Under the pieces are notes generated by a model, which worked only from the letters and a program-made list of their open reading frames with translations, did not search any database and was not told the DNA's origin. From NCBI RefSeq assembly GCF_900167945.1, contig NZ_FUZA01000002.1, forward strand, positions 1,426,001 through 1,490,000: a DNA stretch of 64,000 nt, read 5' to 3'. This stretch comes from Dyadobacter psychrophilus (GTDB lineage: Bacteria > Bacteroidota > Bacteroidia > Cytophagales > Spirosomataceae). This document shows positions 8,563 through 18,166 of this stretch, piece after piece; the stretch's first letter is position 1, and each line of letters opens with the position of its first letter. Position numbers and translations under genes: made by a program.

Positions 8563-9546
8563 TCAGGCGCTGATCTGCGTTTTGTTGTATTTATTTCTGT
8601 ACTCAATCGGCGACAAGCCCGTAATTTTTTTGAATGTGCTGCGAAAAGCTTTTGTATCCGTATAACCCACTTCGTACATCAGCTCTGTGACATTTTTTCG
8701 GCTTATCTCAAAACTTTTCTTCGCAGCCTCAATTTTCACCCGCTGAATGTATTCCACAACAGAATTGGAAGTGGCTTTCTTGAATCTCCGTTCAAAGCTC
8801 CTTCGCCCGATGGCAAACATTTCCGAAAGCTGATCCACCGTGATTTTATCCTGAAAACTCTTTTCGATAAACTCCTGGGCCTTTCTTACCTCCTCATCTT
8901 CATGCTCTTTCTGTCCCGTGAACATGATAAACGGCGACTGCGTATTGCGGTCAATTTCTATCATAAAAAATTTCGTCGTGTAGATGGCCATCTGGCGGTC
9001 AATGTATTTTTCGACGAGGTAAACCAGCAGGTTCCAGAAAGTGTTCGCGCCTCCGCTGGTGTAAACGCCGTTTTCGTCTGTAATGATGCGGTTGTCCATC
9101 AGGTTCACTTCCGGGAACATATTTTTGAAATCCGGAGCAGACATCCAGTGTGTTGTACAACTTTTGCCTTTCAACATTCCTGTGGCGGCCAGTAGGAATG
9201 CGCCCACACAAAGGCTGGCCACCTCCGCCCCTTTTTCGTGTTGATCGATGATCCAGGGAAAAAAGGTTTTATTCATTTCAATTACGCTTTCCCTATCACC
9301 ATTCACTGCTGGAATAATGATCAGGTCGGTCTTTTCCAGTTCCTGGATCGTCAGGTCCGGCACAACCGTAAAAACGCCGCTATACTTCTGAGGATCAGCA
9401 GTCATACCCACCAGCTGCACAGCAAAAGCCGGCGGCCTGCCCATAGCAGCCAGAAAGTCATTGACAAACATAAAAAACTTGAAAGGCCCCTCAATAGTCC
9501 CAAGCGCCGCATCGCCCCTCGGAACAAGAACTGATATATGCTTCAT
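8563..9546 (-). CDS. GlxA family regulator (DJ-1/PfpI domain + AraC HTH)
   Basis: A 327-residue regulator. Residues about 5-190 form a class I amidotransferase-like DJ-1/PfpI domain, with SLCVGAFLLAATG carrying the conserved Cys elbow, followed by KSCTTHWMSAPDF. Residues about 220-322 form a double AraC-type helix-turn-helix, ending with VTELMYEVGYTDTKAFRSTFKKITG, the family signature. Such proteins act as transcriptional activators whose N-domain senses a small molecule. The gene is divergent from the SRPBCC gene at 9677, separated by 130 bp that contain an inverted repeat. Regulation of the neighbouring SRPBCC genes is plausible but not shown. Confidence 0.93.
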   Translation of the reverse strand: MKHISVLVPRGDAALGTIEGPFKFFMFVNDFLAAMGRPPAFAVQLVGMTADPQKYSGVFTVVPDLTIQELEKTDLIIIPAVNGDRESVIEMNKTFFPWIIDQHEKGAEVASLCVGAFLLAATGMLKGKSCTTHWMSAPDFKNMFPEVNLMDNRIITDENGVYTSGGANTFWNLLVYLVEKYIDRQMAIYTTKFFMIEIDRNTQSPFIMFTGQKEHEDEEVRKAQEFIEKSFQDKITVDQLSEMFAIGRRSFERRFKKATSNSVVEYIQRVKIEAAKKSFEISRKNVTELMYEVGYTDTKAFRSTFKKITGLSPIEYRNKYNKTQISA

Positions 9547-9584
9547 GTTTCAAAAATAGATAAATAGTCTGTCGCATTCAACCC

Positions 9585-9618
9585 CCAAACTTGACATATT
9601 CACCCCCCGAGAGTTTGG
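9585..9618. promoter_or_regulatory. Inverted repeat in the divergent regulator/SRPBCC spacer
   Basis: CCAAACT at 9585-9591 and AGTTTGG at 9612-9618 are perfect inverted arms 20 bp apart, between the GlxA-type regulator and the SRPBCC gene. A TAGGTTTG box (9630-9637), resembling a -7 element, follows. It could be the operator for the divergent regulator. The arms are short, so chance is not excluded. Confidence 0.3.
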
Positions 9619-9676
9619 AGAAAGACTTGTAGGTTTGTAACACCTTATTACATCTCCGGACTTAACCTTAAATCAC

Positions 9677-10210
9677 ATGAAAATCATCTTAACTATTCTC
9701 GCAGTCCTTGCCGGCATCATTGTCCTTTTGCTTATAGTGGCCCTATTTGTCAAAAAAGAATACGAAGTAAGAAGGGAAATTACGGTAAACAAACCCCGTT
9801 CGGAAGTTTTCAATTATATCAAATTTATCAAAAATCAGGATTTCTATAATAAATGGGTTATGGCCGATCCAAATATGAAGAAAACTTACGCCGGGGTGGA
9901 CGGAACGGTTGGCTTTCGATACGCCTGGGACAGTAAGGATGGTAATGCAGGTCAGGGCGAAGAGGAAATTACCAATATTACGGAAGGTGAGAAAATCAAT
10001 ATCGAGATCCGGTTTGTCCGTCCTTTTGAGGGCATAGGACTGACAGAAATGACAACGAGCCCTGCTAACGGAGACCAAACCAGGGTAAGCTGGGGTATGA
10101 AGGGCGTTAGCAAATATCCGATGAACATTTCCAATCTTTTCATTGGCGGAATGCTAGGCAAAGACCTGGAAACCAGTTTGAACAACCTGAAAAATATTCT
10201 TGAAAAATAA
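9677..10210 (+). CDS. SRPBCC family protein with N-terminal membrane anchor
   Basis: A 177-residue protein. Residues 1-25 form one transmembrane helix or uncleaved anchor (IILTILAVLAGIIVLLLIVA). Residues about 30-175 match the START/polyketide-cyclase-like ligand-binding fold: EVRREITVNKPRSEVFNYI at the start, a beta-rich middle, and a long C-terminal helix (MLGKDLETSLNNLKNILEK). Such domains bind hydrophobic ligands; no catalytic residue is evident. The gene is followed 41 bp later by an SRPBCC-DinB fusion gene on the same strand, suggesting a common operon. Function is unknown. Confidence 0.85.
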   Translation: MKIILTILAVLAGIIVLLLIVALFVKKEYEVRREITVNKPRSEVFNYIKFIKNQDFYNKWVMADPNMKKTYAGVDGTVGFRYAWDSKDGNAGQGEEEITNITEGEKINIEIRFVRPFEGIGLTEMTTSPANGDQTRVSWGMKGVSKYPMNISNLFIGGMLGKDLETSLNNLKNILEK

Positions 10211-10251
10211 ATTCGTAAAACACTAGTCATCATTATAAACCAACAGCAACC

Positions 10252-11217
10252 ATGGAAACTAAACTCATTAAAAAATCAATCGAAATCAATGCGCCGAAAG
10301 AGAATGTGTGGGAAGTCATGATCTCGAATGAGAAAAACAAAATCTGGTACAACGCTTTCAGTGAGGGAACGCAGGCAGAAACCGATTGGCAGGTGGGCAG
10401 CAAAGCCGTGTTTTCAGATGATTCAAAAAGCGGAATCGTTGGGGTAATCACCGTTAATAAGCCTGCGGAAGAGCTTGTGATTGAGTACACCGGCGTGCTT
10501 AATGATGGTGTCGAAAACTATGAAAACGAGGAAGCGCAAAGTGTAAAAGGTTTTCAGGAATTTTATTGGCTTAAAGAAGCAAACGGCGTTACTCAGCTGG
10601 ATATGCAATGCGACATGGGCGTTGATTATTTCGAGATGATGTCGGATGCCTGGGACCATGCACTGCTCATTGTGAAGGAACTGGCCGAAACCGACACGAG
10701 CGCCAGTGCATTGCTAGACCAATTGGACAATACAACCAAAAATTTCCTGGAAGCAATTAATAAATTCGACGAAGAGGAAATCAACGAAGTTCCCTTCGAA
10801 GGAAGCTGGACTGCAGGACAGGTTGTCGAGCACATCTTGAAGTCAGAAAGTGGCTTACCTGGCTTGCTGTTAGGCGACTCTGCTGATACGGAGAGGCCTG
10901 TGGACGCGAACATTCCGGAGATCGAACACATTTTCCTGGACTTTTCTACCAAACTTAAAGCACCCGATTTCAATGTTCCGTCCAACGGACCGCATAACAA
11001 GGCTGAACTGATCGCAGCGTTCACGAAGGAGAGAGAGGAAATAAGAAAAGTGGCGGCGGAACATGATCTGACGCCAACAGCAACGGCTTTTGCTTTCCCT
11101 GGCGTCGGTGAACTTACGCGCTGGGAATGGCTCAACTTTGTGGTTTGCCACTCCAAGCGTCATATTCATCAATTGAAGAACATTCGCAAAAAACTAAGCG
11201 AAAAGGTAGCTGGATAA
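10252..11217 (+). CDS. SRPBCC-DinB fusion protein
   Basis: A 321-residue two-domain protein. Residues 1-145 are an AHSA1/SRPBCC-like ligand-binding domain (IKKSIEINAPKENVWEVM at the start, a C-terminal helix around DAWDHALLIVKEL). Residues about 155-315 form a DinB-like four-helix bundle with WTAGQVVEHILK (H194) and CHSKRHIHQLKNI (H300, H304), so a complete three-His metal site seems present, unlike in the two free DinB genes of this window. The fusion implies a metal-dependent transfer or modification acting on a ligand handled by the SRPBCC part; this is inference. It is probably co-transcribed with the upstream SRPBCC gene. Confidence 0.85.
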   Translation: METKLIKKSIEINAPKENVWEVMISNEKNKIWYNAFSEGTQAETDWQVGSKAVFSDDSKSGIVGVITVNKPAEELVIEYTGVLNDGVENYENEEAQSVKGFQEFYWLKEANGVTQLDMQCDMGVDYFEMMSDAWDHALLIVKELAETDTSASALLDQLDNTTKNFLEAINKFDEEEINEVPFEGSWTAGQVVEHILKSESGLPGLLLGDSADTERPVDANIPEIEHIFLDFSTKLKAPDFNVPSNGPHNKAELIAAFTKEREEIRKVAAEHDLTPTATAFAFPGVGELTRWEWLNFVVCHSKRHIHQLKNIRKKLSEKVAG

Positions 11218-11271
11218 AACTTCAAAGATTAATAACTTGCGTACTCTTCATTTCAAAAGAGTCTTATTAAT

Positions 11272-11757
11272 ATGTTCCGAAAAATAATCCCTGCCCTGCT
11301 TTTCGTTTTTGCGAGCAGTTTCGCCTTTTCTCAGTCTGCATTGATGGACAAGAAAATCGCGCCTTTTCAAATAAAGCTTGCCAACGGGCAGCAGTATACT
11401 TCATCGCAGCTGGCAGCTGGCCCGGTGGTTTTGATTTACTTTTCACCTGATTGCGAGCATTGTCAGGATTTTACCAAAGACATGCTTAAAAATTACAGTG
11501 TGATCGCTAATAAGCAAGTTGTTATGGTAACATTCCAATCGATGGAAATGCTTAAACCATTTGTCAGCCAACACAAATTAAGCACTTACCCCAACATTAA
11601 AGTCGGGACGGAAGGTTATTCTTACACTGTTCAGCGCTATTACCAGATCAAATCGTTCCCTTACATCGCGATTTACAACAAAGCCGGAAAGCTCGTGCAG
11701 ACATTTGAAGGCGAACAGCCGCATCAGACTATTTTTAATGCGTTGAAAAAAATCTGA
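11272..11757 (+). CDS. Exported thioredoxin-like (TlpA/AhpC-type) protein
   Basis: A 161-residue protein with a signal peptide (FVFASSFAFSQ) and a thioredoxin fold. The redox motif is CEHC at 61-64 in YFSPDCEHCQDF, and a cis-Pro appears in KSFPYIAIYN. It is likely periplasmic and reduces disulfides or assists cytochrome c maturation, as TlpA/ResA relatives do. It is 54 bp downstream of the SRPBCC-DinB gene and is followed by a terminator, so it may end that transcript. The partner is unknown. Confidence 0.88.
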   Translation: MFRKIIPALLFVFASSFAFSQSALMDKKIAPFQIKLANGQQYTSSQLAAGPVVLIYFSPDCEHCQDFTKDMLKNYSVIANKQVVMVTFQSMEMLKPFVSQHKLSTYPNIKVGTEGYSYTVQRYYQIKSFPYIAIYNKAGKLVQTFEGEQPHQTIFNALKKI

Positions 11758-11813
11758 TCTGCCGCACTGCAGGATTTAAGGTTAAATCAAAATTCAATAT
11801 TTGAACCGGCTCC

Positions 11814-11840
11814 CTTAAATGGCGGGCCGGTTATTTTTTT
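11814..11840 (+). terminator. Rho-independent terminator after the thioredoxin-like gene
   Basis: Arms AACCGGC (11814-11820) and GCCGGTT (11826-11832) flank a very short loop; the stem is followed by ATTTTTTT. It ends the transcript containing the thioredoxin-like gene. Confidence 0.7.
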
Positions 11841-11901
11841 AATCATTATTCAAGCGGGTAATGTTGCGGAAATGGCGTCTTTATTTAGAAAAGCAGCCTG
11901 A

Positions 11902-13146
<1,245 letters not shown>

Positions 13147-13169
13147 AAAGCATTCTGATTTTTACCAAT

Positions 13170-14882
13170 ATGTCAAATTTCAATATCGATTCGGCCAGAC
13201 AGCAAACGTTTGACGCCATTGTGGTGGGCACGGGGATCAGTGGTGGCTGGGCTGCCAAGGAGCTTACGGAAAAAGGTTTAAAAACATTGATCCTGGAACG
13301 CGGAAGGGATGTAAAGCACATTGTGGACTACCCTACCGCCAATATGCAGCCCTGGGAATTTGAGCACCGAGGCCAGCCGTCCCTTGCGATCCGGGAAGCA
13401 AATCCCATGGCGAGCAAGCATTATATTTTCAAGGAAGATGCCATGCATTTCGTTGTGAAAGACGCAGACCATCCTTATGTACAAGACAAACCATTTGACT
13501 GGATGCGCGGGTATCAGGTGGGCGGCAGGTCACTTTTATGGGCCAGACAGACGCAGCGCTGGTCTGATTTCGATTTTGAGGGTCCTGCCCGCGATGGTTT
13601 CGGCGTTGACTGGCCGATCCGATATGCGGACATTGCGCCCTGGTATAGCTATGTAGAGAAGTTTGCGGGAATTTCGGGAAACAAAGATAATTTACCACAA
13701 TTGCCTGACGGTGAATTTCTTAAACCGCATGAAATGTCCTGCGTTGAAAAACATTTCAGCGACCAGACAGCTAAAAATTACAATAACACACGCCCGATCA
13801 TTATCGGCCGCGTGGCGCATATCAGCGATCCGCAGCCGATCCACACCGAACAAGGGCGTGCCAAATGCCAGCATAGGACCATGTGTCAGCGTGGGTGTCC
13901 GTTTGGTGGATATTTCAGTTCCAATTCGTCCACAATTCCGTGGGCGGAAAAGACAGGAAATCTCACATTGCAGCCGCATTCCGTTGTACATTCCATTATA
14001 TATGACGAAAAAAAGAAACGCGCTACGGGCGTTCGCGTCGTGGATGCATTGACAAAGGAAATGAAGGAATATTATGCCAAAATCATTTTCGTCAATGCCT
14101 CTGCTATCAACTCTAATCTCATCCTGCTTAATTCAACATCCAGCCGTTTTCCAAACGGATTGGGCAACGACAATGGATTAATGGGTAAGTTCATCGGCTT
14201 TCATAATTACAGAGGCCGGGTGAGTGCAGAGTTCGACGGTTACCACGACCGGACGGTTGAAGGAAGAAGGCCTAATGGTGCCTATATTCCTCGTTTCAGG
14301 AACGTGTTCAAGCAGGAAACCGATTTCCTGAGAGGTTATGCAACCTCTTTTTCCGCCTCTAAAATGGGCAATGCAACGGACGATCTGGGCGAATCATTAA
14401 AAGAAAACCTTTTCAAACCGGATAGCAGCGGATGGAGCCTGGGTGCGCAGATGATGGGTGAAACATTGCCTAAGGAAACCAATTTCGTAAGTCTTCACAA
14501 AACATTGAAAGATGACTGGGGCATTCCGCAGCTGCGCATGCACGTGGAATTCGATGATAATGACATGAAAATGGTTAAAGACTTTTACACCGAACTCAGC
14601 GAAATGCTTTCGAAATCGGGTTTTTCAAACATTAAAACTTCGGACACAAAACGGAATCCTGGCAGCGAAAACCATGAAATGGGCGGCGTAAGGATGGGAA
14701 ATGATCCCAAAACTTCGCTCCTCAACAAATGGAACCAGATGCATGCCTGCCCGAATGTGATCGTTACCGATGGCGCGTGTATGACGTCCACTTCCACGCA
14801 AAACCCGTCGTTAACTTACATGGCATTAACGGCGAGGGCGGTTGACCATGCAGTGAGCGAAATGAAAAAGGGAAATATTTGA
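13170..14882 (+). CDS. GMC family oxidoreductase
   Basis: A 570-residue FAD-dependent oxidoreductase. The start at 13170 (MSNFNIDSARQQ) is preferred over a TTG at 13068 lying inside the preceding gene. VVGTGISGGWAAKEL at 18-32 is the FAD-binding Rossmann motif. The C-terminal GMC domain carries NHEMGGVRMG (His502 region) and TQNPSLTYMALTARA (Asn545), the usual catalytic His-Asn pair. A Cys group (C233, C239, C243) in the middle resembles that of gluconate/glucose dehydrogenase large subunits, where it can bind an Fe-S cluster. No signal peptide is evident, and no small subunit or cytochrome gene is adjacent. The likely substrate is a sugar or sugar alcohol. Confidence 0.9.
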   Translation: MSNFNIDSARQQTFDAIVVGTGISGGWAAKELTEKGLKTLILERGRDVKHIVDYPTANMQPWEFEHRGQPSLAIREANPMASKHYIFKEDAMHFVVKDADHPYVQDKPFDWMRGYQVGGRSLLWARQTQRWSDFDFEGPARDGFGVDWPIRYADIAPWYSYVEKFAGISGNKDNLPQLPDGEFLKPHEMSCVEKHFSDQTAKNYNNTRPIIIGRVAHISDPQPIHTEQGRAKCQHRTMCQRGCPFGGYFSSNSSTIPWAEKTGNLTLQPHSVVHSIIYDEKKKRATGVRVVDALTKEMKEYYAKIIFVNASAINSNLILLNSTSSRFPNGLGNDNGLMGKFIGFHNYRGRVSAEFDGYHDRTVEGRRPNGAYIPRFRNVFKQETDFLRGYATSFSASKMGNATDDLGESLKENLFKPDSSGWSLGAQMMGETLPKETNFVSLHKTLKDDWGIPQLRMHVEFDDNDMKMVKDFYTELSEMLSKSGFSNIKTSDTKRNPGSENHEMGGVRMGNDPKTSLLNKWNQMHACPNVIVTDGACMTSTSTQNPSLTYMALTARAVDHAVSEMKKGNI

Positions 14883-14916
14883 TGCATATCTTTGCCCCCT
14901 GAACATAAAGCAAACG

Positions 14917-15105
14917 ATGGCGGTACAAAAATTTTTTGATGGCACGCGTGTCAAAATCAAGGGTAGCAAGGACATTTGGGTGATCATCAACCACGAATCG
15001 ATACAAAAAGGCGCGACGGTGAAAATTACCGGCAAAGTGAAATGCAGAAATGAAAAAACGGGCGAAGTTAAATTCTGCAACGAAAAGAATTGCGAGATTC
15101 CGTAA
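14917..15105 (+). CDS. Small hypothetical protein with Cys motif
   Basis: A 62-residue protein of unknown function. The first half (DGTRVKIKGSKDIWVIIN) looks like a small beta-barrel or KOW/SH3-like strand pattern. The second half is basic, with three Cys (around 43, 54 and 59) in KCRNEKTG and FCNEKNCEIP, which could bind a metal. It fills an otherwise empty 250-bp gap. A TATCTTTG box at 14887-14894 resembles a -7 element placed 22 bp upstream. The coding call rests on its protein-like pattern; two longer antisense frames here look like chance. Confidence 0.6.
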   Translation: MAVQKFFDGTRVKIKGSKDIWVIINHESIQKGATVKITGKVKCRNEKTGEVKFCNEKNCEIP

Positions 15106-15131
15106 GAATGGAGCGACTTCGGAAATGATCT

Positions 15132-15332
15132 TCAATCACTTACTTTTTCAAATTCAAAATTGTTTTTGATATGCTTATTTAAAAATGTCCCTTTGGATCC
15201 CGAGCTTTTCATGGCCTGGTACACTTCCAAAGGGACATTTTTATAATCATAAACCATCCCTGAAACGTAAACAATCCGCAACGTTTCCGAATCTCCATCG
15301 TATATCATTTTCGCGACAACAGAAGATGGCAT
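15132..15332 (-). CDS. KTSC domain protein
   Basis: A 66-residue protein that is essentially a single KTSC domain: MPSSVVAKMIYDGDSETLRI, then VYDYKNVPLEVYQAM and the motif K/S-SGSKGTFLNKHIK, ending FEKV. The family is named after a Lys-Thr-Ser-Cys-like motif; here the region reads KSSGSKGTF. Its biochemical role is not established; members have been found fused to nucleic-acid-related domains. It is 13 bp downstream of the SYLF gene on the same strand, so the two are probably co-transcribed. Confidence 0.85.
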   Translation of the reverse strand: MPSSVVAKMIYDGDSETLRIVYVSGMVYDYKNVPLEVYQAMKSSGSKGTFLNKHIKNNFEFEKVSD

Positions 15333-15345
15333 GGCAAATCATGGG

Positions 15346-16029
15346 TTAATTCAAATCATCCAGCTTGGCCCTCAGATCGTCAACCGGTTTGGAAGAAACT
15401 TTTGAGGATGTGAAAATTGTATTGGCACTATCCGTATTTCCGTAAAACGCATTGTTCGCCTTTGCATCCACGGACAATGCTGCGCCGTTTATGGTCACTC
15501 CTGCAAATAAACCTTTGCTTCTGGAATAAGAATAAACTTCCGCTTCCAGCTTATAATCCGTACTCGCCGAAGAGCTTCTGCCCATCGGCCCCGCAGCAAC
15601 CGATAAGTCGCCGCCCAGCGTGAAGCTTCCCTTACCGATTTCCGTTAATGTTTTGCTGCTCTTGAAAATCAGCACAAGATCTACGGCTTGTACGCCAATT
15701 TGTGCGCCAACGCTGCCGCCCGTAATTGTAACAAACACAGGATCACTCCATTCGCCTTTTTCATTTTTCACCAAAGCAATTCCTTTTCCATGCTTTCCGC
15801 CAACCATCAGGCCGGCGTTGATCAGTTTAGGGACGATAATGATGCCTTTCGAAATGTCCAGCAACTGCGCCGGAATACTTTCCTGCATGCTGCTGAAATC
15901 ATTTAAAACCGAAACAGCCGCCCTGATTTTGTCCTCCTCTTTTCCCTGTGCCTGAACACTGGTAACGCTTCCTGCCAACATGAACATTACTGCCAGGATG
16001 CTGAGTAATCTGAGATTTTTCGTAATCAT
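15346..16029 (-). CDS. SYLF (Ysc84-like) lipid-binding domain protein
   Basis: A 227-residue exported protein. The signal peptide is about 28 residues (MLAGSVTSVQAQG). The rest is a SYLF/YSC84 domain: SIPAQLLDISKGIIIVPKLI, then a Gly-rich stretch GLMVGGKHGKGIALVKNE, ITGGSVGAQIGVQAVDLVLIFKS and YSYSRSKGLFAGVTINGA. SYLF domains bind phosphoinositides in eukaryotes; the bacterial role is unclear, probably envelope-associated. It is transcribed away from the Dps gene and is followed by the KTSC gene. The family call is secure and the function unknown. Confidence 0.92.
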   Translation of the reverse strand: MITKNLRLLSILAVMFMLAGSVTSVQAQGKEEDKIRAAVSVLNDFSSMQESIPAQLLDISKGIIIVPKLINAGLMVGGKHGKGIALVKNEKGEWSDPVFVTITGGSVGAQIGVQAVDLVLIFKSSKTLTEIGKGSFTLGGDLSVAAGPMGRSSSASTDYKLEAEVYSYSRSKGLFAGVTINGAALSVDAKANNAFYGNTDSANTIFTSSKVSSKPVDDLRAKLDDLN

Positions 16030-16247
16030 ATTTGTAATTAAATTGTGGATCGTATAACGGTCATTTCCGTTTGACGCGTATTAAACGTCTAACATTCAAC
16101 TATCGTGCCTGTGGCCCAAAAAACATCGTTATGCGGTGATGTTACATATTTTTTGCCCTTAATCCGGCTTTTACGTATATTGATGAAACTAAATGATCGT
16201 GGTATGGTTTTGTTAATAAATCACAATAAACATTAATCCAAAAAATC

Positions 16248-16727
16248 ATGAATGCCGAAGCGATAAGCCTGAATGAAAAAGAGGTGAAACCTGTGGTTGA
16301 CCTTCTGAACGATTACCTGGCCAACTACCACATCCATTATCAAAAGCTGAGGGGATGCCATTGGAATATCAAGGGCCAAAACTTCTTCACCCTTCATGTG
16401 AAATTTGAGGAGCTTTACACGAATGCACAGCTGACCATTGATGAGATTGCGGAACGTGTACTTACACTGGGCAAGCCACCACACAGCCGTTTCGCCGACT
16501 ATATCAGTGAATCCAGCATTCAGGAAATAAACACCATTGGACTAAATGATCTTGCTATGGTGGACGCAATTCTGGACGATATGGCGAAGCTCATCGAATT
16601 GGAACGTGAAATCCTGATCGCCAGTGACGAGGCCAGCGATGATGGCACCAATGATATGGTCAACCGCTTCATGCAGTTTAAAGAGAAAAACACCTGGATG
16701 CTTCGCTCATTTGCAGGTAAAAAATAA
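16248..16727 (+). CDS. dps: Dps family ferritin-like protein
   Basis: A 159-residue ferritin-like protein that stores iron and shields DNA under oxidative or starvation stress. The dinuclear site is visible: H38 in CHWNIKGQNFFTLH, H50 at its end, and D65/E69 in TIDEIAER, matching the intersubunit ferroxidase centre of Dps. Length is typical (about 150-180). It is a single gene, divergent from the SYLF gene and closed by a hairpin terminator. The N-terminus is short, without a basic Lys-rich tail, so DNA binding may be weak. Confidence 0.93.
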   Translation: MNAEAISLNEKEVKPVVDLLNDYLANYHIHYQKLRGCHWNIKGQNFFTLHVKFEELYTNAQLTIDEIAERVLTLGKPPHSRFADYISESSIQEINTIGLNDLAMVDAILDDMAKLIELEREILIASDEASDDGTNDMVNRFMQFKEKNTWMLRSFAGKK

Positions 16728-16756
16728 GCTGGAACGACCCGGCTAAACGAATATTG

Positions 16757-16787
16757 AAAAACCATCCCGAACAAGGATGGTTTTTTT
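16757..16787 (+). terminator. Rho-independent terminator after dps
   Basis: AACCATCC (16760-16767) and GGATGGTT (16775-16782) form an 8-bp stem with a 7-nt loop, followed by a T run. The flanking A and T runs could extend the pairing. Confidence 0.8.
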
Positions 16788-16832
16788 ATGCCTTAATGAC
16801 TTATTTGCAGAAATTCTCTATCATGATCGACA

Positions 16833-18158
16833 ATGCGTAACATTCCCGTTTATAAGTTTGGAAGACTGGGCATATTGGCTCCTTTTAAATTTGCCAAAAA
16901 CCCTTTGCATTTCCTTCATCAGGGATTTGAAACCTGCGGGGATACATTTCAGATGAAGCTGTTCCGCGAATTTGTAGTGAGTCGCGATCCTGGTTTTTTC
17001 CGTCATGTTTTACAACAGCACAACCGGAATTTCAAAAAAGGGAGCTCATCCAAGATGCTGCGTCCTGTGCTTGGCAACGGGCTGGTGACGAGCGATGGCG
17101 ATTTTTGGTTAAGACAAAGAAGGCTGGTGCAGCCCGCATTTCACCGCGAGAGATTGCAGGAACTCTTTCTTGCAATGGGCCTTCTGACGGCCTCTTTTTT
17201 AGATGAAATGGAAAGTTTCAGGGGGAAAGATGCCGTGGACATTGATGCCAAAATGATGAGCATTACATCCGATATCGCGCTGAAAACGCTGTTTGGAAAT
17301 ATGACTACCGAGGACAAAGCACGCATTTATCAGCAGGTAAGCCGGACGCAAAAATACTTGGTAACAAGGGTCCGAAAGCCCTATCGACTGCCAATCATGG
17401 CCATTAATGGTGAAAACCGGCGTTTTCAAACGGATCTGGCTTATTTCAATAAACTGGTATTTGAATTTATACACCAAAGACGCATTTCAGGTGAAAGGCC
17501 GAATGACCTCCTGCAACTTCTGCTGGACAGCATTGATGAGGAAACCGGCGAACAAATGAACGATCAGCAGATCCGGGACGAAGCTATCACAATGTTCGCC
17601 GCAGGTCACGAAACGTCTGCAACGGGACTAAGCTGGCTGCTTCTGGAACTATCCAAACAACCAGAAATTGTGGCCCGGATCAGGCAGGAAAGCGCCATCT
17701 TTGACAATGTGCCTACATTTGAACATCTTATGCAAATGCCTTATACCCGGCAGGTTGTGGAAGAAGGGCTCCGACTTTACCCGCCTGCGTGGACGATGAC
17801 GCGCGAGGCAACGGTTGATCAGGAAATAGAAGGTTTCGATGTCAAATCCGGCACTTCCGTGTTCCTTTCAGTTTTCGAACTTCACCGCAATCCGAACCTC
17901 TGGAAAGATCCGCTGACATTCAACCCGGAAAATTTCAGTCCTGAAAACGTGAAGGAGCGGCCGAAATTCAATTATCTTCCTTTTGGAGCGGGCCCTCGGA
18001 TCTGCATCGGGCAGCAGTTTGCGATGATGGAAATGCAGCTGATCCTGGCTGCACTGATTAAAAGATTTGACTTTGAGGCCGATCCCGCACATGCAGTTGG
18101 CATGCATCCGCAAATCGTTCTGAAATCCACGAACGGAATAAAATTATATGTAAGATAA
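16833..18158 (+). CDS. Cytochrome P450
   Basis: A 441-residue haem monooxygenase. The I-helix has AGHETSATGLSW (about 256-267) with the acid-alcohol pair, the ExxR motif is EEGLR near 310-314, and the haem loop is FGAGPRICIG with the Cys ligand at 391. The C-terminal part resembles the CYP102/CYP4-like fatty-acid or terpene hydroxylases more than actinobacterial soluble P450s. No signal or membrane anchor is evident. No ferredoxin or reductase gene is adjacent, so electrons must come from elsewhere. It lies alone between the dps terminator and a convergent phosphatase gene. The substrate is unknown. Confidence 0.95.
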   Translation: MRNIPVYKFGRLGILAPFKFAKNPLHFLHQGFETCGDTFQMKLFREFVVSRDPGFFRHVLQQHNRNFKKGSSSKMLRPVLGNGLVTSDGDFWLRQRRLVQPAFHRERLQELFLAMGLLTASFLDEMESFRGKDAVDIDAKMMSITSDIALKTLFGNMTTEDKARIYQQVSRTQKYLVTRVRKPYRLPIMAINGENRRFQTDLAYFNKLVFEFIHQRRISGERPNDLLQLLLDSIDEETGEQMNDQQIRDEAITMFAAGHETSATGLSWLLLELSKQPEIVARIRQESAIFDNVPTFEHLMQMPYTRQVVEEGLRLYPPAWTMTREATVDQEIEGFDVKSGTSVFLSVFELHRNPNLWKDPLTFNPENFSPENVKERPKFNYLPFGAGPRICIGQQFAMMEMQLILAALIKRFDFEADPAHAVGMHPQIVLKSTNGIKLYVR

Positions 18159-18166
18159 AAGGCGCA

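Noticed and set aside
14764..15135. Minus-strand frame over the small Cys gene
   Set aside because: It overlaps the GMC gene end and reads as random; the plus-strand small protein is more protein-like.
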